From: Pneumocystis sp. 'macacae'
Lineage: Eukaryota; Ascomycota; Pneumocystomycetes; Pneumocystales; Pneumocystaceae
Direction of reading: 5' to 3'
NCBI GenBank assembly: GCA_018127085.1
Contig: CM030735.1
Span: forward strand, 62,001-126,000
DNA length: 64,000 bases
Below are positions 16,224 through 31,837 of this stretch, piece by piece. Each line of letters opens with the position of its first letter. Positions within the stretch are counted from its first letter, which is position 1. The notes under the pieces were generated by a model that did no database searches, was not told the origin of the DNA, and saw nothing but the letters and a program-made list of their open reading frames with translations. The translations under genes and the position numbers were made by a program.

Positions 16224-17435
16224 TTAGAGATCTTCATCACTAGCGTAAGCTACAAGCCCTGACGAATTATCTACATTAGAATCGAATGATTGTATTGTAT
16301 ATACAGTATTAAGTGATCTAAGCGTATCCAATGCAGCACTTGAAAATATTCTATTTATTTCAGTATCAGAGGCTTGTGTCGTTAATGGATCAAAAGAAGA
16401 TTCAATTCTTTTTGTTTCAATAGAATTCTGCACTGTTCTTCCTGCAGGATTCACCGCACCTGCACATCTTGCATACCATATATCATCTGGGACATCATAA
16501 CCATCTAAACCAAAATCATCGCGTTTGATTTTTTTCCCCCGTCCTTCAAGTTCAGCAATAAACTCTTTAGGAAGAGCACGTCGAATAGCCTCTGCAGCCT
16601 GTTCTTCAACCCTTTTAACATCACGTGCCTGAGAAACTGGATTAGGGTCTTGTGTAGCCCAACGTACATTCAACACTTCATTATTTTCAAGTGATTGATG
16701 TGCCATCGCTTCCTTAGCAAATTGGGCATTTGCTTCATTGACATAAGTAATAAACGCTACTCCTCTTGAATTAAGTACTCGAACTAAAACATCAAAAAGT
16801 AGAATCTTAACATGTCATGCTTACTGCGTTCAACTTCTCCCCATTCAGAAAAATGACGTGCAACAATTTCTTCAATATCATCTGTTACGTGAATACGCCC
16901 GCAATATAACGTATGATTTTGTCGCATAAAGCTACCAACACCTCCCATATCATCTCTATAATCAGAATGCTTATCTCGGCCAAAACAATCAACATTAGGC
17001 GAATATATATCATGAACATTTGGCAAGCGATGTAAAAATGTACAATCAGGTCCATCACTACAACTTCCTCTCGCAAAAAATAAGCAAAAGTAAGAACCTT
17101 TTATTTTATCTCCCTTAGTATATCCCGAATCCCGTTTAATATTACATCTTGTTTCACTTTTATTTTTATTTATATATTTATCTTCTTTATCTCCACCCGC
17201 CCATTTTCCATACCAAATCTATATAGAAAAAACATTCGAAAACATACAAAGAAACAATTAAACTTACATTAAAAACCTGTCCTGTCTGTGGTGGCATTAA
17301 TTCTCCTGTTTTTTCACGACCTTCTACTTGACGACGTGCTGGTCTTCGTTTCCGCTTTTTTTCAGTCCCAGTTTTTTCTTCCTCAGGATTTAAAGATACA
17401 CTATCGACATTCCCTATAACAGACAACTGATCCAT
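16224..17435 (-). CDS. CWC2: Pre-mRNA splicing factor Cwc2/Cwf2
   Basis: Cwc2 is an RNA-binding member of the Prp19-associated (NineTeen) complex that contacts U6 snRNA in the catalytic spliceosome. Three exons (introns 16784-16824 and 17219-17267) give 373 residues. A basic amino tail is followed by VFNIWYGKWAGGD, a CCCH zinc finger (CLFFARGSCSDGPDCTFLHR) and the Torus region PNVHDIYSPNVDCFGRDKHSDYRDDMGGVGSF. The RRM with TLYCGRIHV and GVAFITYVNEANAQFAKEAM follows. The start at 17435 (MDQLSVIGN) is the first ATG; upstream codons in the same frame lack one. A splicing factor fits the intron-dense genome, but that is only context. Confidence 0.92.
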
Positions 17436-17651
17436 CTCTTTTACAGTCAAAATAAAAAAAAAAAACTTTTAAACTCTTAATTCCTAACTAAATATATAAC
17501 TCTCGAAAACCTAAACCAAATATGAAAAAATCACAACACCTCTAAAAATACTAAATACAAATAAAAGTAATATATATTATCCAAAAATAATTATAATAGA
17601 ATATTATTTACTGGATAATTATATATTTTCTATATAATTTTAAATAAAGTC

Positions 17652-17659
17652 CGGTCACA
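17652..17659 (+). promoter_or_regulatory. HomolD-like ribosomal protein promoter box
   Basis: CGGTCACA lies 33 bases before the RPL20 start codon. It differs by one base from the fission yeast HomolD box CAGTCACA, which acts as the core promoter element of most ribosomal protein genes there. It sits in a short G+C-richer patch in otherwise AT-rich DNA. Confidence 0.45.
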
Positions 17660-17692
17660 AGCTGTCGACAAAAAATATATTTTTTAGAAAAA

Positions 17693-18369
17693 ATGACAAT
17701 AAAACCTCATTTGACTGAATATCAAGTAATAGTAGCATCAAAACAAAATATTTCAGTATTAACAAACACAACAGATCATTGGAAGACGGCTCCCAAGTGA
17801 AAAAGAACCGACACCAAAATTATATCGCATGCGAATCTTTGCCCCAAATACAGTTGTAGCAAAATCTCGCTTTTGGTATTTTTTAAGAAAACTCCGTAAA
17901 ATTAAAAAAACAGCAGGAGAAATTGTTTCTTTAAATGTGGTATGTATTTTTTTTTTGACTTTTACAAATATTAATTAAAAAGATTTATGAACAACGACCT
18001 TTTAAAATAAAAAATTTTGGGATTTGGCTTCGCTTTGAATCGCGCTCAGGAGTACATAATATGTACAAAGAATATAGGGAAGCTTCCCGTGCAGCAGCAG
18101 TAGAAGCTCTTTATCGAGACATGGCATCCCGTCATCGCTCACGTTTTCGATCTATTCATGTATAATTTAACTTAATTTTTTATCATTTCTTTTAACCTTT
18201 TTTCTAGATTCTTCGTGTTGTTGAGCTCGAAAAAACAAGTGATATAAAACGATCATATATTCGTCAATTTATCAATTCAAAAATTAAATTTCCATTACCT
18301 CATCGCTATCCCAAGTCCTTTATTAAAAGGAAAGTGTTTATGGCTAAAAGGCCATCAACATTTTACTAA
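17693..18369 (+). CDS. RPL20: 60S ribosomal protein eL20 (L18a)
   Basis: A large-subunit ribosomal protein. Four exons (introns 17726-17774, 17940-17982, 18160-18207) give 178 residues, the usual size. Family blocks are [81 protein letters not shown], and the tail [26 protein letters not shown]. An early intron just after the start region is typical of fungal RP genes. The first donor could lie three codons later (a two-fold GT choice), which would add V and I. Confidence 0.94.
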
Positions 18370-19119
18370 GTCAATTTTATGTAGATTAAAAATATATTAT
18401 TAATTCTCTATACTTAAATAATGGAATTTATTTATATTATATTAATCATGTATATTTTTATTTTCCTATTTCATTTTTTATTAGAAATCATCAAAATCAA
18501 TTTTGGGACCATCCTAAAACTTAATATTATCAAAAATCTACTGAAAATGTATCTAAAAACAATTGCTAATTTTGTAATTCTAAGTTTAAAGTTTTTAACA
18601 TACAAATAAAACATTTTTCAACATATTTTAACACCCATTCTAATAAACTATCTATATAAGAAAACCTTAGAATTATAGTTAATAAATAAAATTTTTCAGT
18701 AATTGCATCAAAAAGTTCATTTTAGAATTTAATTATCAAAAACAAAAAAACCAACAAAACTAATAATATTTCAAATAATCTCAAATATTTTGTACAATAA
18801 ATTAATGAATCACTTTAAATACTTCTAAAATATATTTATTTTAAACATTTATTCCAATCAGTAAATTAAAATATTAACATAAATAATGAACAATTTACAA
18901 CTTAGTATTTCTAAAAATAAACAAAAAACAGACAGCAATTTCAATCATAAAATATTAAAAAAAAATCATAATAATGCTACATAATATAAATATTCATAAA
19001 TTCAAAAATAATAACAAACTATATATATTTTCATTATTGAATCCAATAAAACCTATACATTAATTTACTACCAATACTTCTAAATAATAAAGAAAATTAA
19101 TATTTCATATAAAACCCTT
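18370..19119. other. AT-rich intergenic region
   Basis: This 0.75 kb between the converging RPL20 and RRN5-like genes is extremely AT-rich. Short open frames in it have no recognisable content. Confidence 0.7.
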
Positions 19120-20861
19120 CTAAAATGAAAAGGCATTTGATTTATTTTTTAACTCGTATTCATTAATTTTAAATAAAAGAGGATGTAAATCAAATGTCAA
19201 AACTCTGTCTTGATAGATTTCTTTCATATTCATATAACGTGTCTGGATGGATTTTGGCGGTATAATCTTTTCTAATGAAGAAAACCGATTAGATAACAAA
19301 GAAATATCAAATTTTCCAAACTTATAAAAATGTGATAATTTTCTCCAAAGTTTGCGCTCATTAATCACACTTCTTTTAGTATCTAAGACCTCTAAAAATT
19401 CATCTTCTACATTTATCGACATATCATCAGTTTCATTATCAGAATTTTCTAAGATATCTAGAGACAAATTGTCACAATTATCATTAAAAATAGTATTCTT
19501 TTGAATACTATTTAACAAAGATAATTCTGAGATACTAGAATTGCCCAAATCCCCTTCAACATTTTCATTATTATTAACTTGAGAATTATCTGTTATAGAA
19601 AACGCTACAGAAAAATTATTCTCAAAATCAACATGTTTATCGTTAGTAAAAGAAAAATTATCATACAAAGACATTTCTTTTCCACGTCTTCGAAGAATAC
19701 TTAAAGGCATCTTAGAAAGTTTATTTTCTACTTGATCAAAATTTAACTTTTGACCATTTCCATCTAATACTGTCATTTTAATTCTCCTTGGAAGATTAAT
19801 CCAATAATTGTCAGAATTTTTACTAAGCCTAAGAATATTTACAGCTATCTGCACATCTTTTGAACGTACAACGTATTGAGAATGAAAATTAGATGAGCTT
19901 TCTGCACGAAGCCTAGAAAGAACTATAAAGTATACAGTTTGCACAAGTCGCCTTGTTAGCCTTCGTGCAAGTTCATACATATGCATCAAAGTTGTTCTAT
20001 ATAAAACAATTTCTTTAGAAGGAATCTCTATATCTCTATTAAAAAACAATCTATTAAAATATTATAAATAATTATAAAAAAGAATGAAGATTACTTTTCT
20101 GATAATTCAATAAATGACTTTGGACGCAAAAAACATATTTCAGGAGAAACTTTAAATAAAGGTTCTTGAATTGAAACAAATGACTCATTAACAAAATTCC
20201 ATGTTGTTTCTATCTCATCACTTTTTCTATTTTCCAAAAAAGACCACTCCGGACCCCACATTATTTTCTCTTGATGTTCCTGAAGCCTATCGACCCATTC
20301 CTGTATCTTCTTAGCTTCTTGTTCTTCAACATTGACCCATTCATCACTCATTTCCATTGCTGCAGGAACATCTCGGAGACTAAAAATATCCCCACTACAC
20401 CTCTTATTAGAAAGACGAAGCATTCGAGACCCTTCCTCTAACATATTCATATACCCTATAACTTGTACAACACTTTTACTACCCACATCTCTTGCAATAT
20501 CTTCAGGATTATGGCGACTTCTACGAGATAAACTCTTAAAAAACTTCTCTTTTTCAAATGAAGACCACATATTGCCACAAACTATCGATGAACATAAATT
20601 ATCCCTAATCTCTAAATCCACATCAGCAGCTGTTTCTCTAATCATTTGATTCAAAAGCTGAAAATATACAAAATTGAATGGCCAAGAAACTAAAGAGCGG
20701 CGTTTTAAACGAAATTTGCGGAGCATAGATATGCGACGAATCAATCTTTTAAGTCGTGACAGTGCATTTATCTTTTCTTGATGAACCATAAATTTATCAG
20801 AAATCAATAGTTTTTCTCTTTTAGGTAATTTTTCATTAAAAAGAATGGATTCTTCAGTCAT
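19120..20861 (-). CDS. RRN5: RNA polymerase I upstream activation factor subunit Rrn5-like (SANT domain)
   Basis: Two exons joined by intron 20051-20094 give a protein of about 565 residues. The first exon carries a SANT/Myb-like block (MWSSFEKEKFFKSLSRRSRHNPEDIARDVGSKSVVQVIGYMNML) and then VPAAMEMSDEWVNVEEQEA, a pattern I associate with Rrn5, the UAF component that activates rDNA transcription. The second exon has a basic helical block (LARRLTRRLVQTVYFIVLSRLRAESSS), a histone-fold-like SKDVQIAVNILRLSKNSDNYW stretch and an acidic tail. The upstream in-frame TTG at 20873 is not used; ATG at 20861 is the first. SANT identity is clear, the Rrn5 name is probable. Confidence 0.7.
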
Positions 20862-21062
20862 ATCATACTCCAATACTCAACATAGAAAAACTCAGGATTT
20901 TTTTAACAATATTATCATTTTTTAAATTAATTGGATTTATCAATTTTTATCGTTAATTCTAAAATAGCCACGAGAAATAGCTATAAAAAAATTAAAACAA
21001 TATTCGTAAGAAACATAGATTAAATATTTAACACAAAAAAAAACATAATCAACAAACCAATT

Positions 21063-23815
<2,753 letters not shown>

Positions 23816-24204
23816 CATTAATTACACCGTTATTTTTTATACGCATTATATATTCTTTTTATTGCAACCAAAAATCCTATATTATTAATAAAATATATGT
23901 ATACCCACAATATAAAAATTTTTTTAAGTATACTATTATTCCGAATTTCTTCGTAAAATACAAAAATAAAAAATCACAATAAAGAACGAATTACAAGAAA
24001 AAAAATTTAATCTATGACTATGAGGAGAAATATTTAAAAAAACATTAATATTACCTGCAAAAAAGATATTTTCTACCAAAAAAGTCCCGTCTTGTAAAAA
24101 CCCGAACCCTCGAAAATCTCAGCCGAAGCAAACAATTAATATAATTAACTATTACGCATACACAACATTACGTCTAACACGTTTCAGACTTTAACAAAGT
24201 CTAG
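23816..24204. other. Intergenic region
   Basis: About 0.39 kb between the cullin gene and the SWIRM protein gene. It becomes G+C-richer (GTCCCGTCTTGTAAAAACCC, ACGTCTAACACG) toward the downstream start, probably a promoter. No gene seen. Confidence 0.6.
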
Positions 24205-26090
24205 ATGGCTTCGGAAACAGCAGGAAACGCAAACATAACAAATACACCTCTTGCAGATCCTCTTGAAATTGTAAAAACCGAAGATCCAGAAGTAGGACGT
24301 AAACGTCTAGAAGACGCAGCTCGTGCATTTCTTGTAGAACAAACACATGAAGTTATTATTCCCTCATATGCAGCATGGTTCGATATGTCAGTAATTAACG
24401 AAATTGAAAAAAAGTCTCTACCAGAGTTTTTTAATAACAGAAACCGTTCAAAAACACCATCAGTTTATAAAGATTATCGGGACTTTATGATCAACATCTA
24501 TCGATTAAATCCAATCGAATATTTAACAGTTACTGCGTGTCGGAGAAACCTTGCAGGTGATGTCTGTGCTATTATGCGAGTACACGCTTTTCTAGAACAA
24601 TGGGGATTAATTAATTACCAGGTTTAAATAAGTTCTGTATTAAACGTAAACTGACAATTTCTCAGATTGATCTTGAAACACGTCCATCAAGCATGGGGCC
24701 ACCATTTACAGGGCATTTTCGTGTAATTGCAGATACACCACGAGGACTTCAGCCATTTCAACCAGGACCAGGGTCAATGACATCACATGGAAGACCTCTT
24801 GCAGAATCTCCATCAACTCAGCCAAAAACAAGCTATCACTTAGAACTTCGGAAAGAATCATATAATTCGATTTATGGGAAATCAGATAATACATTAATTA
24901 ACAGTGGTATACAATCAGAAGATACACCAGACAATAAAAAACAATGTTATTGTTTTACATGTGGTGTCGAGTGCAGTCGACTATTTTATCATAGTTTGAA
25001 AACAAAAAAATTTGAACTTTGTTCAAATTGCTATCTAGAAGGACGCTTTCCAGCAGGATTTTTTAGTGGAGACTTTGTCAAAATGGAAGAGGCACCAATC
25101 AAAACGAGCAAAGAAGATTGGTCTGATCAGGAAACACTTTTACTTCTAGAAGGATTAGAAATGTTTGATGATGATTGGAATTTAGTAGCAGAACATGTTG
25201 GTACACGAACACGTGAACAATGTGTTCTTCGATTTCTTCAATTACCAATTCAAGATCCATATTTAGAATCCAGGACAGAAGATCTAGGTCCATTACAGTA
25301 TAATCGTATTCCATTTTCACAAGCAGATAACCCTATCATGAGTGTTGTTGCTTTTCTTGCCAGTGTAGTCAATCCAAATATTGCAGCTGCAGCAGCACAA
25401 TCGTCATTTGAAGAATTAACCCATTCATTAAAAAAAAGTATTGATAAACATTCAAATAATGATAAAGATTCATCTAACATTACTTTAAAAAATGATTCAC
25501 AAGAGCCGACAAAAATTAAACAGGAACCTATAGAACATTATCGTCAAAGTCAAATCACTAATTCTGAAGAAATGGACATTGATGAACATAAAGACCCTGA
25601 CTCCACAAAAATATCTAAAAATACAAATACATTGCCATCAAATACTATTGAAAAAGCAGCATCCATTGCATTAGGCGCAGCAGCAGCAAAAGCACGCATT
25701 CTAGTATCTCATGAAGAACGAGAAATATCTCGACTTGTTTCAGAAGTTGTAAGATTACAACTATCTAAACTCGAATTAAAATTGCAACAATTTAATGAAC
25801 TTGAACAAATTCTTGAAGCAGAACGGCGGGAACTAGAAAAAAATAGACAGCAACTTTATTTAGATAGACTTTCGATGAAAAAACAAATCTTCATAGTCCA
25901 GGAACAACTTAATCAAGCTATTTCAATAGGTGGAGAAGAAGGGTTATCAATCATAAAAAAAATAGATGAATTAGGCTGTGAAGGTCCAAAACTTGAATTC
26001 AAATCTTCTACAAATCAAGATAATTTACATGCCTCGACAATTCCTTTAAGTCAAGAAAATCCATCAAATTATACATCTTATCAACTATAA
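24205..26090 (+). CDS. SWI/SNF or RSC complex subunit (SWIRM-ZZ-SANT; Rsc8/Swi3/Ssr type)
   Basis: Core scaffold of a chromatin remodelling complex. Two exons (intron 24622-24665) give 613 residues. Order of domains: SWIRM (about residues 40-140; [62 protein letters not shown]), a ZZ-type zinc finger ([16 protein letters not shown] with [11 protein letters not shown]), SANT ([37 protein letters not shown]), a spacer with [10 protein letters not shown], and a long carboxy coiled coil (about residues 495-580) used for dimerisation. Presence of the ZZ finger and length favour the Rsc8/Ssr2 branch over the larger Swi3. The start ATG follows a leader with stops. Confidence 0.93.
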
Positions 26091-26667
26091 ATTATATTTT
26101 TACAATCCATTTAAAATGATTTTTGTATATAAAATGTAAAAATAATTTAATGTTGTTTAATTATAAATATTAATTATAATTTAGTATTTCAATTTTTTAA
26201 TACGTCGTCTAGCAAACTAAAATTATCTTTAAAATTGAAACCTAACAGAATATTTATTACATACACTTATTTATATACAATTCAAGAGCTTTTTTGAACT
26301 TTACATTTAAAAACAAAAGATTTAAGCAAATTATTTGAACCTTAAGATTCTTAATTAGCAAATAGAACAATAAGAAGTCAACACATTTTAAACTATTATT
26401 TTTCATAAACCAAACTGTTTTAACGTCCAAACATCAAAAATTTTATAATGTATACTTAAATGTTTATCGATATATTGTACACTATTAAAATAATATTACA
26501 TATATACACTAGAATGCCATTAAAATGATTCAACTTATATTTGTAGATTTAGTCTCATTATTATAAATAGATGAATGATCAAATAAATTATATTCTTCCG
26601 ATAGCAAACCAATACGATATTTAAGAGACCTAAATAACAAATTAAAAACGATAAAATATGAAAAACC
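26091..26667. other. AT-rich intergenic region
   Basis: Convergent spacer of 0.58 kb between the SWIRM gene and EPL1. AT-rich, no feature recognised. Confidence 0.7.
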
Positions 26668-28486
26668 CTACAAATCATTCATATCATCTATTTCAATTTC
26701 AGAATCAAAATCATCATTATCATATTTATGCCGATCAACAACCAACGGGTCTAATAATGAATCATGCATATAACGAACAATATTTTTCCTATCAATCATA
26801 ATCCGGCCACCTCTACCAATACGTTGTCTATAAGAAAGTCTTCCAGTACTAAATTTAGTAGATTGTGACAAAACGGGAAATGAGTCATAAGTTAAAGAAG
26901 GATATTCGTCTTTAGCAGGTAAATCCAATGACGTCTTTTTAGCATTTAAACAATACGACGCAGTAATAGTCCTGAAAAAAGTAAGAGGGTATAATTTCGG
27001 ATAAGGACAATATGGATTCTAGTAACAATTAGATAACAATAAACTTAATTAGACACAGTACGTCTGTAATATCTTTCCAACCAACATTTGAAAGCTGTTT
27101 TTGACGAAGAGCTTCCTCAACAACAGCACGAGATGCAGCAGTCTTTTCTGATTGATAATCTTCCAAAAGAAAAAGAGCATCGCCTTCATTAGAACTAACA
27201 GTCTGAGAAACCGAAATATGCACAGTAGAACTGCTAGAGTCATGTACTTTTTTCCTCTATACTAATATTAATACAATCATACATATATAAATATATACAC
27301 CTTATGTGAAACTAGATCATCATCTTCATCTTTAATTCCAAGCTTACGTTTTATTTCTTTTACATGACAACGTTGATTAAAAATACGTTGTTCCAAAAGT
27401 AAAGATTCCTTTTTTAGTTGTTCTCTTCGAACAACTAACTCTATTAAATTATAAGCTTGTTCCATTTCAGAACGAAGTTTCCGCAGCTTTTCAGAACTTT
27501 GAGCATCAGATCTTCTCGTCTTACGAGTTTGTCGTATTTCCCGTCTCCGGAAACATACATATGGATCATTGTCATCCTTTTCATTTTCTTCAAACTATTT
27601 TATTCAAAATCAAACCAAATCCCAACTTTAAAACACTTTTTTACCCGTAAAGAAGGCATAAGCTGCTTCCCATTATTAAAAATTCGTCTATGCTTCCAAT
27701 ATGGAAAAATCTGCTTTGCAAAATGCTTATAAGATGCAAGGTGAGAATTAGTAAATATAGATTCAAATTGGGAAAAATCAGCAATCTGTAAAACATCCTA
27801 GAAACATAAGTAATAGCACAAAAGGTAAAAAACAGATAAACCGAATAAAAACATGTCTGTTTTTCATTCGCAAAAAGTTCAAATTGATTCATAATAAGCT
27901 CGAATACATCTTCTGAGCAATAATTATCTTTCGAACGTTTATTAGCATTAAATTTCAAAAGCCAGTCACTATCTTCCTCATTCATACTATAAGAACATCC
28001 TTCACAATCCTCCACAGTTGTTGAAAAACGAATAAACGTTGAGGGTTCTATAAATGTCTTTTTATATAGTTTTTCATAATCATCAACAATTTTAGAAGCA
28101 TCTGGTGTCGGAATGTAGACTTGTTTCGAACTAAGTGACATTTGGGAAGCAATAGCCGTGCGTAAATGATGTTCCTAAAGGAACAAACCCATCAGTTATC
28201 CAAAAAACATCATTTTTTAATAAAAAAGAAACAAAAAATATAGAAAAAAAGAAAAAATAAAACTTACATCTTCTTCATCTTTATCCACACCCTATAAAAG
28301 AATCAGTTTATACATTTTTTTAAAAATATCCTAAAAACGCATATATACCGTCTCGACGAGAGGAACACTCCGCTGAAGCGATATTTCTTCATCTAAATCT
28401 GGAATATCTGCCGCTCTATAAATTTGTAACGGAGCTTTGATAGAAATTTTCCGCTGCCTGAAGCGAGCGCCTGTAGCCTTTGTCAT
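26668..28486 (-). CDS. EPL1: Enhancer of polycomb-like protein Epl1 (NuA4 complex)
   Basis: Epl1 tethers the catalytic module of the NuA4 histone acetyltransferase to nucleosomes. The amino end, MTKATGARFRQRKISIKAPLQIYR, with DIPDLDEE and RSVPLVETGVDKDEEDEHHL, is highly diagnostic. Further blocks are VYIPTPDASKIVDDYEKLYKKTFIEPSTFIRFSTTVEDCEGCSYSMNEEDSDWL (EPcA region), [46 protein letters not shown], and a coiled coil with ELVVRREQLKKESLLLEQ. Several short introns interrupt it (for example around 27243-27300, 27595-27640 and 28175-28350). The tail ends DDMNDL at 26668. Start at 28486 is the conserved MTKATG. Confidence 0.92.
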
Positions 28487-28932
28487 AATTTACTGTGATA
28501 TAGCCACCACAATGGTCTATTCATAAACGACACAAAAATATGGACAGTCAAATGCTACCAAATACAAAACAAAACAGGCGTGTAACGGCCAAATAAATGC
28601 GTTCCCGCGTCCTAAATACCTTCCCCTATACACCTAAAACCTTGTATTAGCTATTTTTCACATTTTTTTATACAAACCTTCAAAAAAAATAAATAATCCA
28701 CACGTTCTAGATCGCTAGGCACATGCCAAGCCTGTAAATGTCCTTAAAACACGCTTTATCAACTATTCTATCCCTAAACCACGCTCCTTTACCGTCTTTT
28801 TATTCTTTTCAAAACATGTTTCTTCACGGTGCAAAATTTTTCAACGATCAATAGGGCCGGGGTGATACCAGATCACATGACCATTGTCAAGTAAAAAAAT
28901 CAATATTATATAAAAATTTATAGTTCATTCAA
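28487..28932. other. Intergenic region upstream of EPL1
   Basis: 0.45 kb between the CBS stop and the EPL1 start (both on the minus strand). It is richer in G and C than typical spacers here, with GTTCCCGCGTCC and GGGCCGGGGTGATACC followed by TCACATGA. It is likely the EPL1 promoter; I cannot name the sites and see no gene. Confidence 0.5.
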
Positions 28933-30777
28933 TCAAAAGAAAGTAGACATGAAACTTAGAACACTAAGCCGACCAACCACATGAGTTGGCTTAATAATAC
29001 CGATATCAGAGGATATATCTACAATAATAGCAAATGCTTTATAATCAAAAAATTTTAAAAGCAAAACAATCGGTGTATCAAGTGTAATAATAACAAATCT
29101 ATCATCATAATGATATGAAGCAGAATCAGACTGCTCAGAAAGCCATTCTGAAATGTTAACAGATGATTGAAGATATTGCTCAAGATTCTGAATTACGGTA
29201 ATAATTGGATCAGAAAAAGTTACAAGACGCTGAACTATAAACGAAAAAATTCTTCCTACATTTCAGTTTAAAGCCATATCTTAACATCATTTAAAATCTT
29301 ACCAGAAGAAACAATGCCGATTAGACCCTTTGATATAGGATTTACAACAGGCAATAAATCAAATGAATTATTTTTCATTGTTTTCAGAACGAAAGAGCAT
29401 GACATAGAAGGTTCGATAAGCACAATTTCCTTAAGATCCATTGACCTAATAGTAGCCACATCCAAACTCAGAAGTTTTCTAGGATTATCAATAAACGAAT
29501 GTTCAAGCATCCAATTATCATCCAAGAATTTAGTAATATAATTCCTAATAGAGTCTGGAAGAATGACAACGCATATTTTCCCCTTTTCCAATTCTTTTGC
29601 TACCTTCATTGCAGCAACAACAGCACTACCACTACTTCCACCACATAATAGCCCCTCTTCTGCAATTAGTCGTCTAGCCATAAGAAATGACTCTTTGTCT
29701 GATGTTTTGACCCATACATCAACAAGAGATCGATCAAGGACATCTAAATTTATCAGAATAAACAATGGATTTCTCAAAAAAAACCTGGAACAAAATCATA
29801 GCCAATACCCTCAACATGATAAATACCTACTCCTGTATTTAAAGATTCTGGCAAAGCAAGAATAGACCCTACAGGATCCACACCAACAATCTATAGCTTA
29901 TTAAAAGTATGAAGAAAAAATGCAAAAAAAACCTTAATATCTTTATTATGTTTTTTCAACGCTCGTGCAATACCCGTGATTGTACCTCCTGTACCAACAC
30001 CAGCTACAAGCATGTCTATCTTCCCACCGGTCTGCTCCAAAATCTCTAAAGCGGTATACAACTCATGTGCATTTGGATTGTTGGCATTTCTATATTGATC
30101 AAGAATAACTGAGCCAGGAATCTCATCCCGTAAACGATTCGCAACCCCAATATGTGACTCTGCAGAGTCAAATGGTGCTTCAGTTGGAGTACGGACAATC
30201 TCAGCACCCAACGCTTTCATAACAAAAACTTTTTCTGCAGACATTTTCTGCAACCTGTCAATAACATTCATTGACAACTTCTAGTCACCTCTGGAAGCGT
30301 AATAATTGTACGGTATCCTTTAACAGCAGACACTAAAGCCAACCCAATACCTGTGTTCCCACTGCATAAAATATTTAACAACCAATATTATTTTTTTACT
30401 AATCCATTTTACCTTGTCGGCTCAATAAGCGTTGAATTAGAATTTAATATTCCTTCTCGCTCTGCTTCTTCAACCATCAACTTGGCAATCCTTATTCCAA
30501 TCATCAGATACTACTTTAACAACCATTTTGGAAACCTGTCTTTAGCGCTTCCACCTGCATTGAAAAATTCACATTTTGCCACTAGAATAAATCAAAATAA
30601 TATAAAAAATAAAAACAACCATACACACAGTACACTCAATGTTCTCCTGTCTAGGGATCCGATTTAATCGAATCATTGGTGTTTTTCCAATATGTTGTAA
30701 AACATTTTCAGAAACTTTCAAACAAAAATATCAACTATAAAAAATACAAATAAACGCTTACCTCCTTCTAACACCAT
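28933..30777 (-). CDS. CYS4: Cystathionine beta-synthase
   Basis: A PLP enzyme condensing serine and homocysteine to cystathionine (transsulfuration). Nine or so exons. The first codes only MVLEG (30762-30777, 16 bases), followed by [21 protein letters not shown]. The PLP lysine sits in [14 protein letters not shown]; other blocks are [86 protein letters not shown] and [13 protein letters not shown]. Introns include 30715-30761 and 30582-30624, and near 29237-29301 the donor after SSG restores [10 protein letters not shown]. The carboxy part carries a Bateman (CBS) regulatory region ([43 protein letters not shown]). Retention of this enzyme is informative about sulfur amino acid metabolism. 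Confidence 0.93.
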
Positions 30778-30928
30778 CCACTAATATCACGTAAATAACC
30801 AACAATAACACACCCTATCTATTCATTCAACTTTTTTTCCGAAATAAATTCGTTAATCGAACACAGAAAACCTTAACATCAGTAAAACTCTATATTTCTA
30901 TTTTATTATCCTAATATCCTATTTAAGA

Positions 30929-31837
30929 ATGGGACATAAAAATTCGAAAATCCTCGACACAATACCCGATTTACCAAACTGTGAATACCACTGATGTATT
31001 TTTATATAAGTTAATAAGTAAACAGTCACACCAGAAGAAATCGAAAAAATATATAAACGTTTTGTTAAAATAGATACAGATAATTCAGGGTCTATTGATT
31101 GTAGGGAATTTTTATCAATCCCACAAATTTCCAAGAACCCGTTGGCTGCACGTCTTTTTGCTGTAGTTGATAAAGACGGAAACGGTAGCATGGATTTTAA
31201 TGAACTATTACAAAGCCTTAGTCTTTTTTCCACTAAAGGTCATAAAAAAGAAAAACTAAGATGTCAGTTACTCTTTACAAGCGCATAAACTTTACTAAGT
31301 GCGCTATATATGTATCCCCAAATATGTTAATTATGTAGTTGCTTTTAAGATATACGATATAGACCGTGACGGATACATTTCGAATGGCGAGCTTTTTCTT
31401 GTCCTTAAGATGATGACCGGAAATAACCTTAAAGACCAACAACTTCAACAGGTACTCAAAATTACAACAAAATCATAACCGAAGTATAGTGCAAAAATTA
31501 CAGAAACATAATATAAATACAACTATAGCGAGATCACACACCTCCATCATCTATTTTAACTTAATACATATCTAACTTAATACATATCTTAAAAATTCAT
31601 TCTTCAAATACTAATTTTTATCTATAGATTGTCGACAAGGTGAAAGTAGTAACAGTAACTCCGCAAAATTAATCGATAACAGACAATTATGGAAGCAGAC
31701 AAAGATAACGATGGAAAAATCAGCTTCGACGAATTTACTAAAATGGTTATTGATACTGTATTGTTATTCCCTAGAATCACCAAAAACTAACCATATAGGA
31801 TCTTACTGACATGGCCCTTGACTCAAATGCCTACTAG
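30929..31837 (+). CDS. CNB1: Calcineurin regulatory subunit B
   Basis: The EF-hand subunit of the calcium/calmodulin phosphatase. Six exons (introns 30981-31025, 31263-31338, 31452-31627, 31640-31682, 31758-31798) give 175 residues, the expected size. Four EF-hands are visible: [39 protein letters not shown] and [13 protein letters not shown]. The linker [26 protein letters not shown] is nearly invariant in CNB. Exon 4 is a 12-base micro-exon (31628-31639, IVDK), preceded by the longest intron of the gene (176 bases), which contains a perfect tandem duplication. The opening MGHKNSK keeps the glycine for N-myristoylation. The gene starts 151 bases from the divergent CBS start. Confidence 0.95.
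31558..31589. repeat. Perfect 16-bp tandem duplication inside CNB1 intron 3
   Basis: The unit AACTTAATACATATCT occurs twice head to tail (31558-31573 and 31574-31589) in the unusually long third intron of CNB1. It looks like a recent slippage duplication that partly explains the intron length. Confidence 0.9.

Noticed and set aside
29237..29301. CBS ending at the stop after NDVKIWL
   Set aside because: An earlier donor (SSG/GTAAGATT) skips that stop and continues in frame into the second half of the regulatory domain.
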